A stretch of DNA of 64,000 nt from Wurfbainia villosa. Its lineage: Eukaryota > Streptophyta > Magnoliopsida > Zingiberales > Zingiberaceae. Each line of letters starts with the position of its first letter. Position 1 is the stretch's first letter. The translations under genes were made by a program, and so were the position numbers. The DNA is taken from the NCBI GenBank assembly GCA_025175895.1, contig CM046000.1:67856720-67920719 (forward strand), read 5' to 3'. Shown one piece after another: positions 32,883 through 45,049 of the stretch. The notes beneath the pieces are model-generated. The model searched no databases. It had not been told where the DNA came from and worked only from the letters and a program-made list of their open reading frames with translations.

Positions 32883-34923
32883 TGATGGCATGCTCGGAGG
32901 CTCATCGGCTCTCATGTCCCCGGATTAAAATTTTCACTAATGAAAACAAATCCGGATGGGATGAGTTTCCTAAGCTCAACCAATTCATCGTCGTGCTAAC
33001 GACTTGAGTGATCGCTTGAACAAACTAGTTGTTCAAGCAACAAAACTCTTCTAGTCGGTTAGCCGTGGAAGAGACGACAGACGGATCGCCGGTTTTTGTG
33101 TTTATTTTTGGGGTCCATGATTATACAAATACATATGGATGTAGACATGTATAATCAACACATGCAAACATATTAATAAGAACATGCAAAGACAATAATA
33201 AAACTTGTAAAACTTTTATACCTCTCGATCTTCTATCGTATGTCCTAACCTCCTTGTAGACTTCGTGTGGGCGAAGATCCTCCACAAGTTGAAGCTTCCT
33301 TGATCTTCTTCAATCAAAAGAAAGAAGAACTCTCCTTCCCTTCTTGCTTGAGCCAACCACCAAGCCACAAAGGCTTGATGCCGCCGGCCCTAAGAAAAGA
33401 GAGAACAAGATGGCCAACCAAGGAACTAAACAAGGGAACAATCCCTAGTTCCTAGTGCCACCGGCCAAGAGGTAGTGAAGTGGAGAAGAGGAATAGGTTG
33501 AGCGCCGACTAAGGTAGAGGGAAGAGAGATAGGTGCCAGCAACCCCTTAGGAAGAAGAAGAGAACCTCTCCTATTGTTGCCGCCCACTCCACCTTCCGAA
33601 CCCTAGCTGCCCAACCAAACCCTAACCTCCCTAGGATTTCTTGCCGCCCAAGCTAATGATAGGCAAAACCCTAATCTCCAAAAGCAACCAACATTCTTGC
33701 CGCCCACCTTAAGCCCTCTTTTATAGAGTTAGGTTTAAGCCTTGTTTTAATCTCCACCGTTGGTTCTAGGGATTTAATCTCAACCGTCGGATCTAGAGAT
33801 TTAATCTCAACCGTCGGATCTAGGGATTTAATCTCAACCGTCAGATCTAGAGATTTAATCTCAACCGTCAGATCTAGAGATTTAATCTCCACCATCGGAT
33901 CTAGGGATTTAATCTCAACCGTCGGATCTAGAGATTTAATCTCAACCGTTGGATCTAGAGATTTAATCTCCACCGTCGGATCTAGAGTTTTATTTTCCAT
34001 CATTGGATCTAGGCTCCATGAGGTTTATATTAGGCTACGATAGGGACCATGAGGAGGAGTTTGATCTTGGCCACCCGATGGATCGGAACCACACAAACTT
34101 GATCCATCAATGATGTTCCATTCCACTAGAGGATCATCATTGAATTACTCACCAACCCCCATAAATTAATATGTGCTCCATACATTATTTGTACATCCAT
34201 CTCCCCGTGTTTAAGATATAGAATGTCTATCAATTAATTGATTTACTGACCATCAATCAATTAACATCTAACTCCTCGAGTAGTACCACTCAACCTTATC
34301 ATCATGTTGACTAAGTCAACCTGTAGGGTTTACATGATGAACCTTATGAGCTCCTCAAGGGGACATCATCAACCTAATATGTAGGACATGGTTTCCTCCT
34401 ATAATTAATGGCACACCATGCAAATAATATCATTTTCCAACTTACCAGGCATATTGATTTAATCCATATAAATCTCACCCTTTGGTAAATCAAAGAAATA
34501 AATACTAAGTACATGTGCCCGTTATTATATCGGGATTAAGAGCATGTACAACATAATATCCGAGGTCCGATTCAATTCTGTAGTCAGCAATAAATTGAAT
34601 CACCTCTATGTCGGTCCTGCTCAATACACCTATGTGTACTAGTGTAACTCTATGTTCAAGACAAACCAATACCAAGCTACACTACAATCATGCCAATGGT
34701 TTGTCCAAAACCATCTTGGTTGTGAGCCTCTACTTATATTCTACAACGGACTGATAACATGATCTTCTGTGCCACACCAAGCACCATGTTATCTACAATG
34801 TAAAGTATTAGACAATATGCACACATATAATAAATATAAAGTGCAAACAATGATCATGTGCTTCTTATTTCAAAATAAAAATGTTCATACAAAAGAGCTA
34901 GGCTTTCAGTATACATTCCAACA
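32883..34923 (-). mobile_element. D' solo LTR, related to D
   Basis: 2041 bp, TGATGGCATGCTCGG to ATTCCAACA, flanked by perfect 5-bp duplications AAAAG (32878-32882, 34924-34928). It is recognisably homologous to the D LTRs but diverged, and it carries a ten-unit version of their minisatellite. There is no internal region, so it formed by LTR-LTR recombination of a full element. The strand is given by homology to D. Confidence 0.9.
33744..34013. repeat. 27-bp minisatellite, 10 units, in D' solo LTR
   Basis: Ten contiguous units of exactly 27 bp (270 bp), twice the number in the D LTRs. Because 27 is a multiple of three, the complementary strand stays open and gives a repeating peptide reading (LDPTVEIKS), which I regard as incidental. 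Confidence 0.93.
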
Positions 34924-34928
34924 AAAAG

Positions 34929-35913
34929 CTCTCGCCGGAAGGGCCTTAGTGAAAGGATCTGCCAGGTTATCCTCCGATGCAATCTTGGCCACAGTAACTT
35001 CTCCTCTCTGTACGATTTCTCGTATCAGGTGGTACTTGCGCTCTATGTGTTTACTTGCCATATGGGCTCATGGTTCCTTCGAGTTTGCAACTGCACCACT
35101 ATTATCACAATAAATTGTGATAGTCCTGGGCAAACCAGGAATCACATCAAAGTCCATCAGGAAGTTCATGAGCCACACAACTTCTTTGGCCGCCTCAGAG
35201 GCTGCCACATACTCAGCTTCCATGGTGGAGTCCGCCACACATTTCTGCATGACACTCCTCCATACAATGGCTCCACCTCCCAAAGTAAACACAAAACCTG
35301 AGGTAGACTTACTGTTATCCCTATCTGATTAGAAGTCGGAATCCGTGTAACCCACAGGGAGTAATTGGTCTACCTGGTAAACTAGCATATATTCCCTAGT
35401 CCTTCTCGGGTACTTCAATATATGCTTTACCGCAGTCCAATGTCCCTATCCTAGATTACTTTGATATCTGTTGACCATGCCCACGGTAAAGTAGATATCT
35501 AGTCTCATACATAGCATTGCATACATTAGGCTTCCTACCGCCGAAGCATAAGGAATCACCTTCATCTCTTCTATCTCCTCAGATGTTCTAGGACACATCT
35601 CCTTAGATAAAGGAACTCCATGCTTGAAAGGTAGAAAACCCTTCTTGGAGTTCTGCATGCTAAAACGATCCATAATCGTGTCTATCTATGAAGCTTGGGA
35701 TAAGCACAACATCCTTTTCCTGCGATCCCTTATAACCTTGATCCCAAGGATGTGTCCCACTTCTCCCAAGCCTTTCATATCAAACTGTTTGGACAACCAT
35801 ACCCTTACGTCTGATAACAGCTTGATATTGTTGCAAATTAACAAAATGTCATCTACATATAGTACAAGAAATACCACTACGTTTACGTCATATCTCTTGT
35901 ATACAAAAGACTC
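34929..35913 (-). pseudogene. Element D RNase H and C-terminal reverse transcriptase
   Basis: The minus strand reads, from the right, VVFLVLYVDDILLICN (RT catalytic motif, about 35870-35830), the RT thumb and connection (VIPYASAVGSLMYAML), RNase H (GYTDSDF ... TSGFVFTLGGGAIVWRS ... DSTMEAEYVAASEAAKE) and the tail with NLADPFTKALPARAF. Stops interrupt it near 35685, 35440, 35325 and 35066. The rest of RT lies beyond C3 at 45050-45530: the codon for SLDES is split by the insertion with duplication GACTC. Confidence 0.9.
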
Positions 35914-37015
35914 AGTTGGATCGATGCAGTTCGCTAGGGGGGGGTGAATAGCGAAACAAAACTTTTACAAAATCGTTCTTTGAAAGTCGAATAGATAATT
36001 TACAGTGGAAATAAAAACAATAAATAAAAGAGACAATTCTTTTTACTTGGTTCGTAGCCTTCGGCTACTATTCCAAGGCCCTAGTGGTCCTTGACCACGC
36101 ACGGAGGGCAAAATACTAAACGAACTCCTCCTCGTTGGAGGTAGGAGTTAATCGATACAAGAACAAAAACTTGAGGTAGAGGGACACTCCCCCTCTCCTC
36201 GTTATGATAGAAAAAGAGCTTCGAAAAAAGTAAATGAACAACTAATATAAATCTAAAACCGACGTACAAAAACTAAAAGAAAATTAAACCTAGTATCGGA
36301 GAAGAAAAACTTCGTTGTCGGAGAGTTGTAGCTTTGCGGAGGCTCTTGGAAGCTTAGAATTGATGATGAAACCCTAGGTTTGGCCCTCCTTTTATAGCCT
36401 TTGATCCCCTTTTCGAGAGGAACCCTAGCCAATCACAATTGAGCACAAAAATCTTTGGAATGGGGTGATAAGCCTTGACTCCTTGAAGCTGATCATTGAC
36501 CATCAGTCGACTGATGGCCATCATCAGTCGACTGATGGCAGCATAAGTCGAGTGCTGACCTCCGGCAGTCGAGTCCTCCAAGTTGGCAGTCGACTGATGC
36601 TAGCTGCAAGGCAAAGATAGCTCAAAGAAAAAATTATTTCGACGGCCTTCGACCGTCCGATCTCGACCTAGACCATCGATGGGATGTCTTTGGTCGGATC
36701 TACGCTTAAGACCATCCCCGTAAGGAGGATACGACCTCACTTACGCTCGCACACACGAGCTTACCTCGATACTTACCATGTTGCTTTTGCTTCTGTCCTT
36801 CCACTCGATTCCTTCGGCTCCCTCCGAAGTCACTCGAGTGTCATCTGACCACTCGGCTTCCTCCGGGTGTCGCTAGCCTTCAGCTCCAGCTTTAGCAATC
36901 TACTGCAGACTCGATTCATCTCGTGAGATAACGACATGAGCTTAACTTTGTATCGTTTGCTATAATCAAAACTCAGGTTCGACTTAGGTGCCTACTGCAC
37001 CAACAATCTCCCCCT
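35914..37015 (-). repeat. C3 3' LTR
   Basis: Starts AGTTGGATCG (first T changed to A) and ends CTGCACCAACA. It contains two perfect CATCAGTCGACTGATG palindromes (36501-36516, 36522-36537). The purine-tract complement follows at 37016-37030. Confidence 0.92.
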
Positions 37016-37030
37016 TTTTGATTTATGGCA

Positions 37031-37937
37031 AACCCACATACAAAGTTAAGTAAATAGCAAGCATGAAGAATAATGTGCATTAGAAACAAACAAAAAATAA
37101 AGAAGATTAAGTTGGAGTAGTAAGGATTTTCTTCAAGTACTCCCCCTTGAGGAAACCTCCCTCTTGACCGAGGGTGAGTCTTGAAGAAAGACCTTAATCC
37201 TTCTCTTGAGGGTTGCTTTAAGTAATTACTTAAAGTTGGCCTTAGTAAAATGTTTAAGTTAAGAGTTCTTCTTAACTTGGCCCTTTCTCCCCCTTTAGTA
37301 AAACATTAAAAATAAGTAAAGCGTTGATGGCACAAATAAGTTTAAGTTAAGAATTCTCTTAACTTGGCCTTTAATAAGTTTTCAAAACATAAAGTTAACT
37401 TTTGGTTTAAATATAAAGTAAGGGTTAAACCAAAAAATTTAAAAATTTGACCCCTTAACTTTGGCCTTTTTCTCCCCCTTTTGCCATATATCGAAAAGAG
37501 TGAGGGTGTATGTGGAAAACAAAAATAAGTGTTAAATTTAAAGTCCAAGCATGTTCCACATTATTTTGAAAATAATATATTGAAAATAAGTTCATCAATA
37601 AAATGTTCGACTCATATCTGGATTGATTGATATAAAAGATCAACCAGTCCTGGTCAGAGTCGGTTAGTGTGTATGATTATACTCCGTGGTTCATGGCGAT
37701 GCACTAGCTCTACATCTAGAACCAGGAGTAAGGTCCTAACATCTCACGCCCATCTACGTGGCTAAGTACACAAACACATTAGTCCTATGTGTTGTGAGAT
37801 GTATTGGCTCCTTAAATTTATAGGTGCATGATATCTAAGGTATGTCCTATGCTAGTTCCATGAAAATGAAATTTAAGAAATAGTAGTAAGAAAATATAAT
37901 CTGCAAGTTCCTATTCTATTACGCACATGCCCAATTT
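37031..37937 (-). other. C3 3' untranslated region
   Basis: No ORF with a recognisable product. It shows several polypurine-like tracts in reverse (CTCCCCCTTT near 37145, 37290, 37475), as in E and C2. The segment 37749-38132 (end of this region plus the RNase H end) is duplicated at 41297-41682. Confidence 0.75.
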
Positions 37938-40073
37938 TCATCTTAATAGACTAAATTCGGCTTCGGGTAGGGGTTTAGTAAATATGTCTGCTAAGTTAGA
38001 CTTCGATTCGACGTATTCGAGTTGTATGACTCCGTTGGCCACATGTTCTCGAATGAAATGGTGTTTGACTTCTATATGTTTGGTCCTAGAGTGACATATC
38101 GGATTCTTAGTAAGATTAATTGAACTAATGTTATCTACGTGAAGTTTAGTATTCGTAAAGTCTAACTTAAAGTCGCAGAGAGTGTGCTTCATCCAAAGAA
38201 GCTGAGTGACACACTCACCCATCACGATGTATTCGGCTTCGGTGGTAGATAAGGCAACACAATGTTGCTTCCTACTGCACCAACTCACTAGACTTGAGCT
38301 GAGAAGTTGACAACAACCACTCGTACTCTTTCTATCGAGCTTACTACCGGCATAGTCCGAATCGGAGTAGCCGGTTAGTTCGAACTCGGTAGATCTAGGA
38401 TACCAAATACCGACATTAAGTGTACCCTTTAGATATCTAAGGATATGCTTGACTAGAGTTAGGTGAGACTCCTTGGCACAGGTTTGAAACCTGGCGCACA
38501 TACTTACTGCAAATAAGATATCAGGTCGGCTTGTAGTTTAATAAAGGAGACTCCCTATTACGCTCCTATAGTATTTTAAATCAATTTGGTTTCCGATTAT
38601 ATCTTCTTCTATATTAACATTTGTTGCCATTGGGGTATTAATAATTTTAGCGTCTTGCATTCCAAAGCGTTTAATTAATTCCCTAGTATATTTGCGTTGA
38701 TGTAGGTATATTCCATCTTTAGTTTGTTTAATTTGTAATCCTAAGAAGAAACTTAATTCGCCTACTAAATTCATTTCAAATTCGCTTTCCATAAGTGAAA
38801 TAAACTCATTTAGTAGGATTGAGTTGGTGGTTCCGAAAATAATATCATCTACGTAGATATGGGCTATGAATATGTCTTTACCTAAGGTTTTTACGAAAAG
38901 GGTTGGGTCAACTTCACCTTGGTTAAAATTTTTGGACTTAAGATAAATCGAAAGTCTCTCGTACCAAGCTCGCGGAGCTTGTTTAAGTCCATAAAGTGCT
39001 TTCTTTAATCTAAGGACATGATCGGGTTTGTCTAAACTTTTGAAACCGGGGGGTTGACTAACGTAAACTTCTTCTTTAATGTATCCATTTAAGAATGCAG
39101 ATTTCACATCCATTTGAAACAATTTAAATCCTCGATGTGCTGCATATGCTATTAGCATTCGAATGGACTCTAATCTAGCTACTGGGGCATAAGTCTCGTC
39201 GTAATCTAAACCTTCGACTTGACTAAACCCTTTAGCAACTAGTCTAGCTTTATTTCTAACTACTTCACCTTTATCATCAATTTTATTTCTAAACACCCAC
39301 CTTGTTCCAATGATTGTTTTATCTTTAGGTGGTGGTACTAATTCCCATACTTCGTTCCTAGTGAATTGAGCCAACTCTTCTTGCATTGCAATAATCCAAT
39401 CGGGATCAAGAAGAGCTTGGTCAATAGTTTTGGGTTCAATTTTAGAAATCAAAGATATTTGACTAAGGTTTCTGTATGAGGCTCTGGTTCGAACTCCTAG
39501 ACTTGGATCACCTATCACTTGGTCGATAGGATGGTTCGTTTGAGTCCTAGTTGGATTTGGGTTTGAGTCTGCAACTTGATCCATAGGATGGCTTGTTTGA
39601 GTTCTAGTTTGGTTGGAGTCATCTATCACTTGATCAATAGAGTGACTTGGTTGACTTAGGTCACTAGACCTGACCTCCGGATCAGAGTTAGGTCTAATAT
39701 GAATCGGCTCGCTAATTGGGGTTGCCGGGGGTTTTGTAGGTTCGTGTCCTTCATCGAATACTACATTGATAGTTTCCTCGACTCTAAGGGTGTCATGGTT
39801 ATATACTCTATAAGCTCTACTTGTAGTCGAGTATCCTAGAAAGATTCCGGTCGTAGTTTTGGATGTAAATTTCCCTAGGTAATCTTTAGTGTTTAGGATA
39901 TGTACCTTACACCCAAATACCCTAAAGTACTTGATGTTAGGTATTTTATCGTGATAAATCTCGTATGAGGTCTTAAGGTGCCTCTTTACCATAAGGATCC
40001 TATTCTGGACATAGCATGCCGTACTCACGGCTTCGGCCCAAAACCTATCGGGTAGGTTATACTCATTAAGCAT
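37938..40073 (-). pseudogene. C3 integrase C-terminus, reverse transcriptase and RNase H (one stop)
   Basis: The longest well-preserved pol stretch. The frame 40073-38538 carries the integrase end (DRFWAEAVSTACYVQNRIL ... YFRVFGCKVHIL), RT (WVFRNKIDDKGEVVRNKARL, FQMDVKSAFLNGYI, LYGLKQAPRAWYERL, catalytic YVDDIIFGT at about 38860, FFLGLQIKQTKDGIY) and stops at 38538-38540 where leucine is expected. The same frame continues with RNase H (38501-37938: NVGIWYPRSTEFELTGYSDSDYAGSK, CVALSTTEAEYI, VDNISSINLTKNP, NLADIFTKPLPEAEFSLLR). Confidence 0.92.
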
Positions 40074-40990
40074 TGTCCTAGCGGCTTCTTGTAGGGTTCT
40101 ATTTTTGCGTTCTACTAGGCCATTTTGTTGTGGAGTTCTAGGGCAAGAGAACTCATGGTGGTATCCATTTAGGTTACAGAATTCTGTAAACCAATTGTTT
40201 TCGAATTCACCACCATGATCAGTCCTAAGTCTTTTGATTTTAATGCTTTGTTGATTTTATATTAACTTAAATAGATTGATTAATTGATATAGGGTATCAC
40301 TTTTGTGTTTGATGAACCTAACCCAAGTAAATCTAGAATAGTCATCAATTATGACTAAGCAGAATTTACTTCCGTTAAGTGACTTAGCTCCATGTGAATC
40401 AAATAGATCCATGTGTAGGAGCTCAAGCACACTTTTGGTTCGTTCGTGACTAGTTAGTTGATGTTGTGTCCTAGATTATTTACCTTGTTGACAAGCATTA
40501 CATATTTTATTATCCAAGTTATTGAGGTTAGGTAGACCTCTGACTAAGTCACTCTGACTCATCTTGTGGATGAGTCTTGGGTGTGAGTGACCGAGTCGTC
40601 GGTGCCACAACCATGATTCCTCTTGCCGTGTCATAAGACACTTAGTTGAGGAGTTAGTTAAGTTGATAGTGTAAATGTTGTTATTCCTAGTCCCTTTAAG
40701 AATTGTTTTAGAGGTTTCATTTGTATTAATTATGCATTCATTTTCTAGAAAGATGACCTTATAGTTATTATCACACAATTGGCTTACACTGAGAAGATTA
40801 TATTGAAAATTTTCTACTAATAAAACATTTTGAATGACAAAATTTGAGTTAAGCTCAATATCACCAGATCCGATGATTTTGAGCTTGTCGTTATTTCCGA
40901 AGGCTACCGATCCTTGTCGTTTGAATCGAAGCTTCAAAAACTTGAGTTGATCCCCGGTCATGTGTCAGGAGTAACCACTGTCCAACATCC
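40074..40990 (-). pseudogene. C3 protease and integrase N-terminal part, with stops
   Basis: From the right, the protease site reads MLDSGYS, stop, HMTG, so the usual Cys is Tyr and the Arg codon is TGA. Then LKFLKLRFKRQGSVAFGNN, the preintegrase finger (WLWHRRLGHSHPRLIHK ... KICNACQQGK), a TAA near 40473, the core (MDLFDSHGAKSLNG, DDYSRFTWVRFIKHK), another stop near 40258, and GGEFENNWFTEFCNLNGYHHEF to ERKNRTLQEAARTM, which joins the open frame at 40073. Confidence 0.9.
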
Positions 40991-42114
40991 ATTGATCCTA
41001 CACGCAAGGTAGTTGGATCGGATATTGGATTTATTAAAAATTGATTGAAAATTTATTAACCTAAATCATCTCACCCATGTCTACATGATCAAACATGTTA
41101 ATCCTATATGTTCTTGTGAGATGACTTCCAATTTTAGTTGAATTAAATTTAATGACTTAAACACTTGTCAACCTTGCGTTAGATTCGGATTTGACCTTAG
41201 GTTCATCAAGTCACCTTTTCAATATTATGGCTTCCAGGTCGTGGCGAGGCATAGAGGCCTTCTTTGATCGGAACAACGACCACTTCCTTGGCTATCTACG
41301 CCCATCTACGTGGCTAAGTACACAAACACATTAGTCCTATGTGTTGTGAGATGTATTGGCTCCTTAAATCTATAGGTGCATGATATCTAAGGTATGTCCT
41401 ATGCTAGTTCCATGAAAATGAAATTTAAGAAATAGTAGTAAGAAAATATAATCTGCAAGTTCCTATTCTATTACGCACATGCCCAATTTTCATCTTAATA
41501 GACTAAATTCGGCTTCGGGTAGGGGTTTAGTAAATAGGTCTGCTAAGTTAGACTTCGATTCGACGTATTCGAGTTGTATGGCTCCGTTGGCCACATGTTC
41601 TCGAATGAAATGGTGTTTGACTTCTATATGTTTGGTCCTAGAGTGACATATCGGATTCTTAGTAAGATTAATTGAACTAATTAATTTTAGTTGAATTAAA
41701 TTTAATGACTTAAACACTTGTCAACCTTGCGTTAGATTCGGATTTGACCTTAGGTTCATCAAGTCACCTTTTCAATATTATGGCTTCCAGGTCGTGGCGA
41801 GGCACAGAGGCCTTCTTTGATCGGAACAACGACCACTTCCTTAGACAAAGCCATTTTCAAGAAAATAGAGACTTAACTCACCAAAGACCACTTCCTGGTC
41901 TAACTAGTCTAGGATACGGTGAGGTAGCTTCAGCTAGTTCCGCTCGGTCAAGTGCACCGAACTAGATACGCATTATCAAGCCCGAATACACAAGACTCCG
42001 CTTTCCTAGCGTACTATCATATCGCCGCATCCTGGTACTATGTTATCAAGTATTGACGAGTTATAGTCCTATCTAACCATTCTAAAAATAAAAAAAAAAC
42101 TAAGCATGCAATTT
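40991..42114 (-). other. C3 gag-pol linker with an internal duplication and templated insert
   Basis: A segment of about 160 bp occurs twice (41130-41289 and 41683-41842). Between the copies lies 41297-41682, a near-perfect copy of 37749-38132 from the same element's 3' end, in the same orientation. C2 and E have the linker once and no insert. The peptide-like reading at 41490-41717 is just this copied RNase H end. Confidence 0.88.
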
Positions 42115-43767
42115 CTAAGTTAAAACACAAACAAATTTCGTACTAGCTCCCCCTGGACCATTGAATCGATTCGGTCTCTCCACATAGTGGATTTGGTCCT
42201 TGGGAACCCAGTACTGGTTTGATCCTAAGTTTGATATCAAGGTGGTCTTAGGGACCCATGCTTGGACACGTTTTTTATGTCTACTTACGATTGACATATA
42301 CGACTTATTGGTCGAGTTTGATCTAAACCCTAGCCCGACCTTGTTGTACACGGCCCTTTGCGATCCAAGTAGGAGGTCAAGTCCTTTGGATCGCAAAGTA
42401 AACCTTTCCAATGTATTCCTAAGATCTTTGACTTGACTCTTCAAGAGTGAGTTCTCAACTTCGAGTTTTTCAACCCGAGTTGAGTCCTTCTCTTGAACTC
42501 GACTAGTCGAAGAGGTTAGGGAGACCTCGTGTTTGAGGAGTTTAACTTCCTCAACCAGGGTCTCGACCTTGGACTCGGATTTAGCTAACTTTTTATTTAA
42601 AAACTTAATTGCACTATAAAGAGCAGTAATAAGAGACCGACTCACCTTGAGTGTATCTTTTGAACCGGATGCGTATCCGTGGCTCGTCTTGAATAGTGCT
42701 TCGCAGTCCGACTCATCTTCGGTTTCCGATTCAAGTTTCGGTTCCGACTCCGTCTCCGATTCCACCGGTTTAGCCATGAGGACTCGATCATTATCTTCTT
42801 CCTCGAAAGCTTCTTCCCAAGTGGCGTTAAGTGTCTTTTTGTGTTTTGGTGCCTTGCTCTTGAGTTTTGGGCATTCAGACTTAATGTGTCCAAACCTGTT
42901 GCATTCATAACATTTTATGTTTGAACTTTTAGGTGTACCTTCGTTGGGTCGAGTGATGGCTCATTTAAGGCCCTTGACTATCCTCCGAACTAGGTTGACT
43001 AGTTCGGCCTTCATTTCTGAGTCGACCTCCGAATCGGACTCATCCTCTTCTTCCTTCGGGGGTGGCTTGCTTGCGGTTTTCTTCCTCGAACCTGCAAAAA
43101 GTGCTATACCCTTCTCGGGTTCCGAGTTAGACTGCTCATGAAGTTCGAAATCAGAAAAGAGTTCATCTAACCTAAGTTTAGAAATATCCTTGGAGACCTT
43201 GTAGGCATCGACCATGGATGCCCACAAGGTAGTCCTCGGAAAAGAGTTTAGAACATACCTTATAAGGTCGCGGTTTTTGACCTTTTGCCCGATTGCGTGT
43301 AGGTTGTTGACTATGTCTTGGACACGGGCATGGAGTTGCGTCGTGGACTCGTGTTCCTGCATTTTTAGGTTATATAGTTTATTGAATAGAAGATCACGCT
43401 TACATACCTTAGCTTCATTGGTCCCTTCGTGTAGCTCCACTAGTTTTGTCCAAAGGTCCTTTGCGCTTATGAAGGGGCCGACGCGATTTAGCTCTTCCTT
43501 GGACAAGCCACATTGGAGGATTTGTGTTGCCTTGGCGTCAGCTTCGACTTGTCTTTTTGTCGCAATGGTCCATTGGTCATAATCCAAGGATTCACCCACT
43601 TCGTTAGTCGGAAGTGTGAATCTCGTTTGGATTATGATCCACATCTCGATTTGGGTTTTGAGAAAGCATTCCATCAGACCCTTCCAATAACGGAAGTCAT
43701 CTCCGTTGTAAAACGGAGGTCGGACGGTGCTAAAACCCTCGATATGGGCCATTAGAACAAAAGACAC
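42115..43767 (-). pseudogene. C3 gag (SIRE-type), two or three frames
   Basis: The ATG near 43749 opens MAHIEGFSTVRPPFYNG, followed by the gag domain to about 42961 where a stop interrupts. The CCHC knuckle (CYECNRFGHIKSEC-like, about 42910-42860) lies in another frame. The acidic linker and coiled coil (KLAKSESKVETLVEEVKLLKHE, VEKLEVENSLLKSQVKDL) and the C-terminus to VPKDQIHYVERPNRFNGPGG (42777-42115) follow in a third. An additional upstream ATG at 43767 is in frame. Confidence 0.9.
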
Positions 43768-43964
43768 AAGGAGACGAAGACGAAAAAACTAGCAACGACA
43801 AAAACACAAAAAAGTACCAAGACTCGCGTCTTGGATTAGTAGTGCGGGAGTAAAAGTAACAAAGTGAAATAAATCTGAAATAAACAGAATTAAAAAGAAA
43901 AAAAATTCTGTAAAATGGCTATATTGGTGGTTTCACCAAATCTTAGCAACCCCCGGCTCTGATA

Positions 43965-43979
43965 CCAATTGTTGGATCG
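43965..43979 (-). other. C3 primer-binding site
   Basis: GGCTCTGATACCAAT, complement of the tRNA-Met PBS plus the two-base spacer, beside the LTR starting TGTTGGATCG. Confidence 0.92.
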
Positions 43980-45044
43980 ATCCGGTTCGCTAGAGGGGGG
44001 TGAATAGCAAAACAAAACTTTTACGAAATCGTTCTTTGAAAGTCGAATAGATAATTTGCAGCGGAAATAAAAACAATAAATAAAAGAGACAATTCTTTTT
44101 ACTTGGTTCATAGCCTTCGGCTACTACTCCAAGGCCCTAGTGGTCCTTGACCACGTACGGAGGGCAAAATACTAAACGAACTCCTCCTCGTTGGAAGTAG
44201 GAGTTAATCGATACAAGAACAAAAACTTGAGGTAGAGGGACACTCCCCCTCTCCTCATTATGATAGAAAAAGAGCTTCGAAAAAGTAAATGAACAACGAA
44301 TATAAATCTAAAACCGACGTACAAAAACTAAAAGAAAAATAAACCTAGCGTCGGAGAAGAACTTCGTTGTCGGAGAGTTGTAGCTTTGCTGAGGCTCTTG
44401 GAAGCTTAGAATTGATGATGAAACCCTAGGTTTGGCCCTCCTTTTATAGCTTTTGACCCCCTTTTCGAGAGGAACCATAGCCAATCACAATTGAGCACCA
44501 ATCTCCTTGAAATGGGGTGATAAGCCTTGACTCCTCGAAGCTGATCATTGACCATCACGATCGATGGCAAGATAAGTCGAGCCGACCTCCAATGATCGAT
44601 ACTGTAGTCGAGTCCTCCAAGTTGGCAGTCGACTGATGCTAGCTGCAAGGCAAAGTTAGCTCAAAGAAAACATTATTTCGGCGACCTTCGACCGTCCGAT
44701 CTCGACCTAGACCATCGATGGGATGCCTTTGGTCGGATCTACGCTTAAGACCATCCCCGTAAGGAGGATACGACCTCACTTACGCTCGCACACACGAGCT
44801 TACCTCGATACTTACCATGTTGCTTTTGCTTCCGGCCTTCCACTCGATTCCTTCGGCTCCCTCCGGAGTCACTCGAGTGTCGCCCGACCACCCGGCTTCC
44901 TCCGGGTGTCACTAGCCTTCAGCTCCAGCTTTAGCAATCTACTGCACAATCGATTCAGCTTGTGAGATAACGACATGAGCTTAACTTTGTATCATTTGCT
45001 ATAATCAAAACTCAGGTTCGACTTAGGTGCCTATTGCACCAACA
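43980..45044 (-). repeat. C3 5' LTR
   Basis: TGTTGGATCGATCCGG to ATTGCACCAACA. It pairs with 35914-37015, but the palindrome block is replaced by scrambled sequence (about 44550-44615), as if small pieces were lost and reordered. Confidence 0.92.
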
Positions 45045-45049
45045 GACTC

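Larger units (their letters stand above)
35914..45044 (-). mobile_element. Element C3: SIRE/Maximus-like copia retrotransposon, full length, minus strand
   Basis: 9131 bp with LTRs 35914-37015 and 43980-45044, flanked by GACTC (35909-35913, 45045-45049), inserted in the RT gene of D. The PBS complement (GGCTCTGATACCAAT) is next to the right LTR and the polypurine complement (ATCTCCCCCTTTTTG) next to the left. It is the innermost element of the nest, but not intact: four or more stops in pol, several shifts in gag, and an internal duplication at 41130-41842. Confidence 0.95.

Noticed and set aside
33671..34003. A repetitive minus-strand ORF (LDPTVEIKS units) in the D' LTR
   Set aside because: It is the reading of a 27-bp minisatellite whose length is divisible by three. 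It lies inside a solo LTR and has no domain or conserved start.
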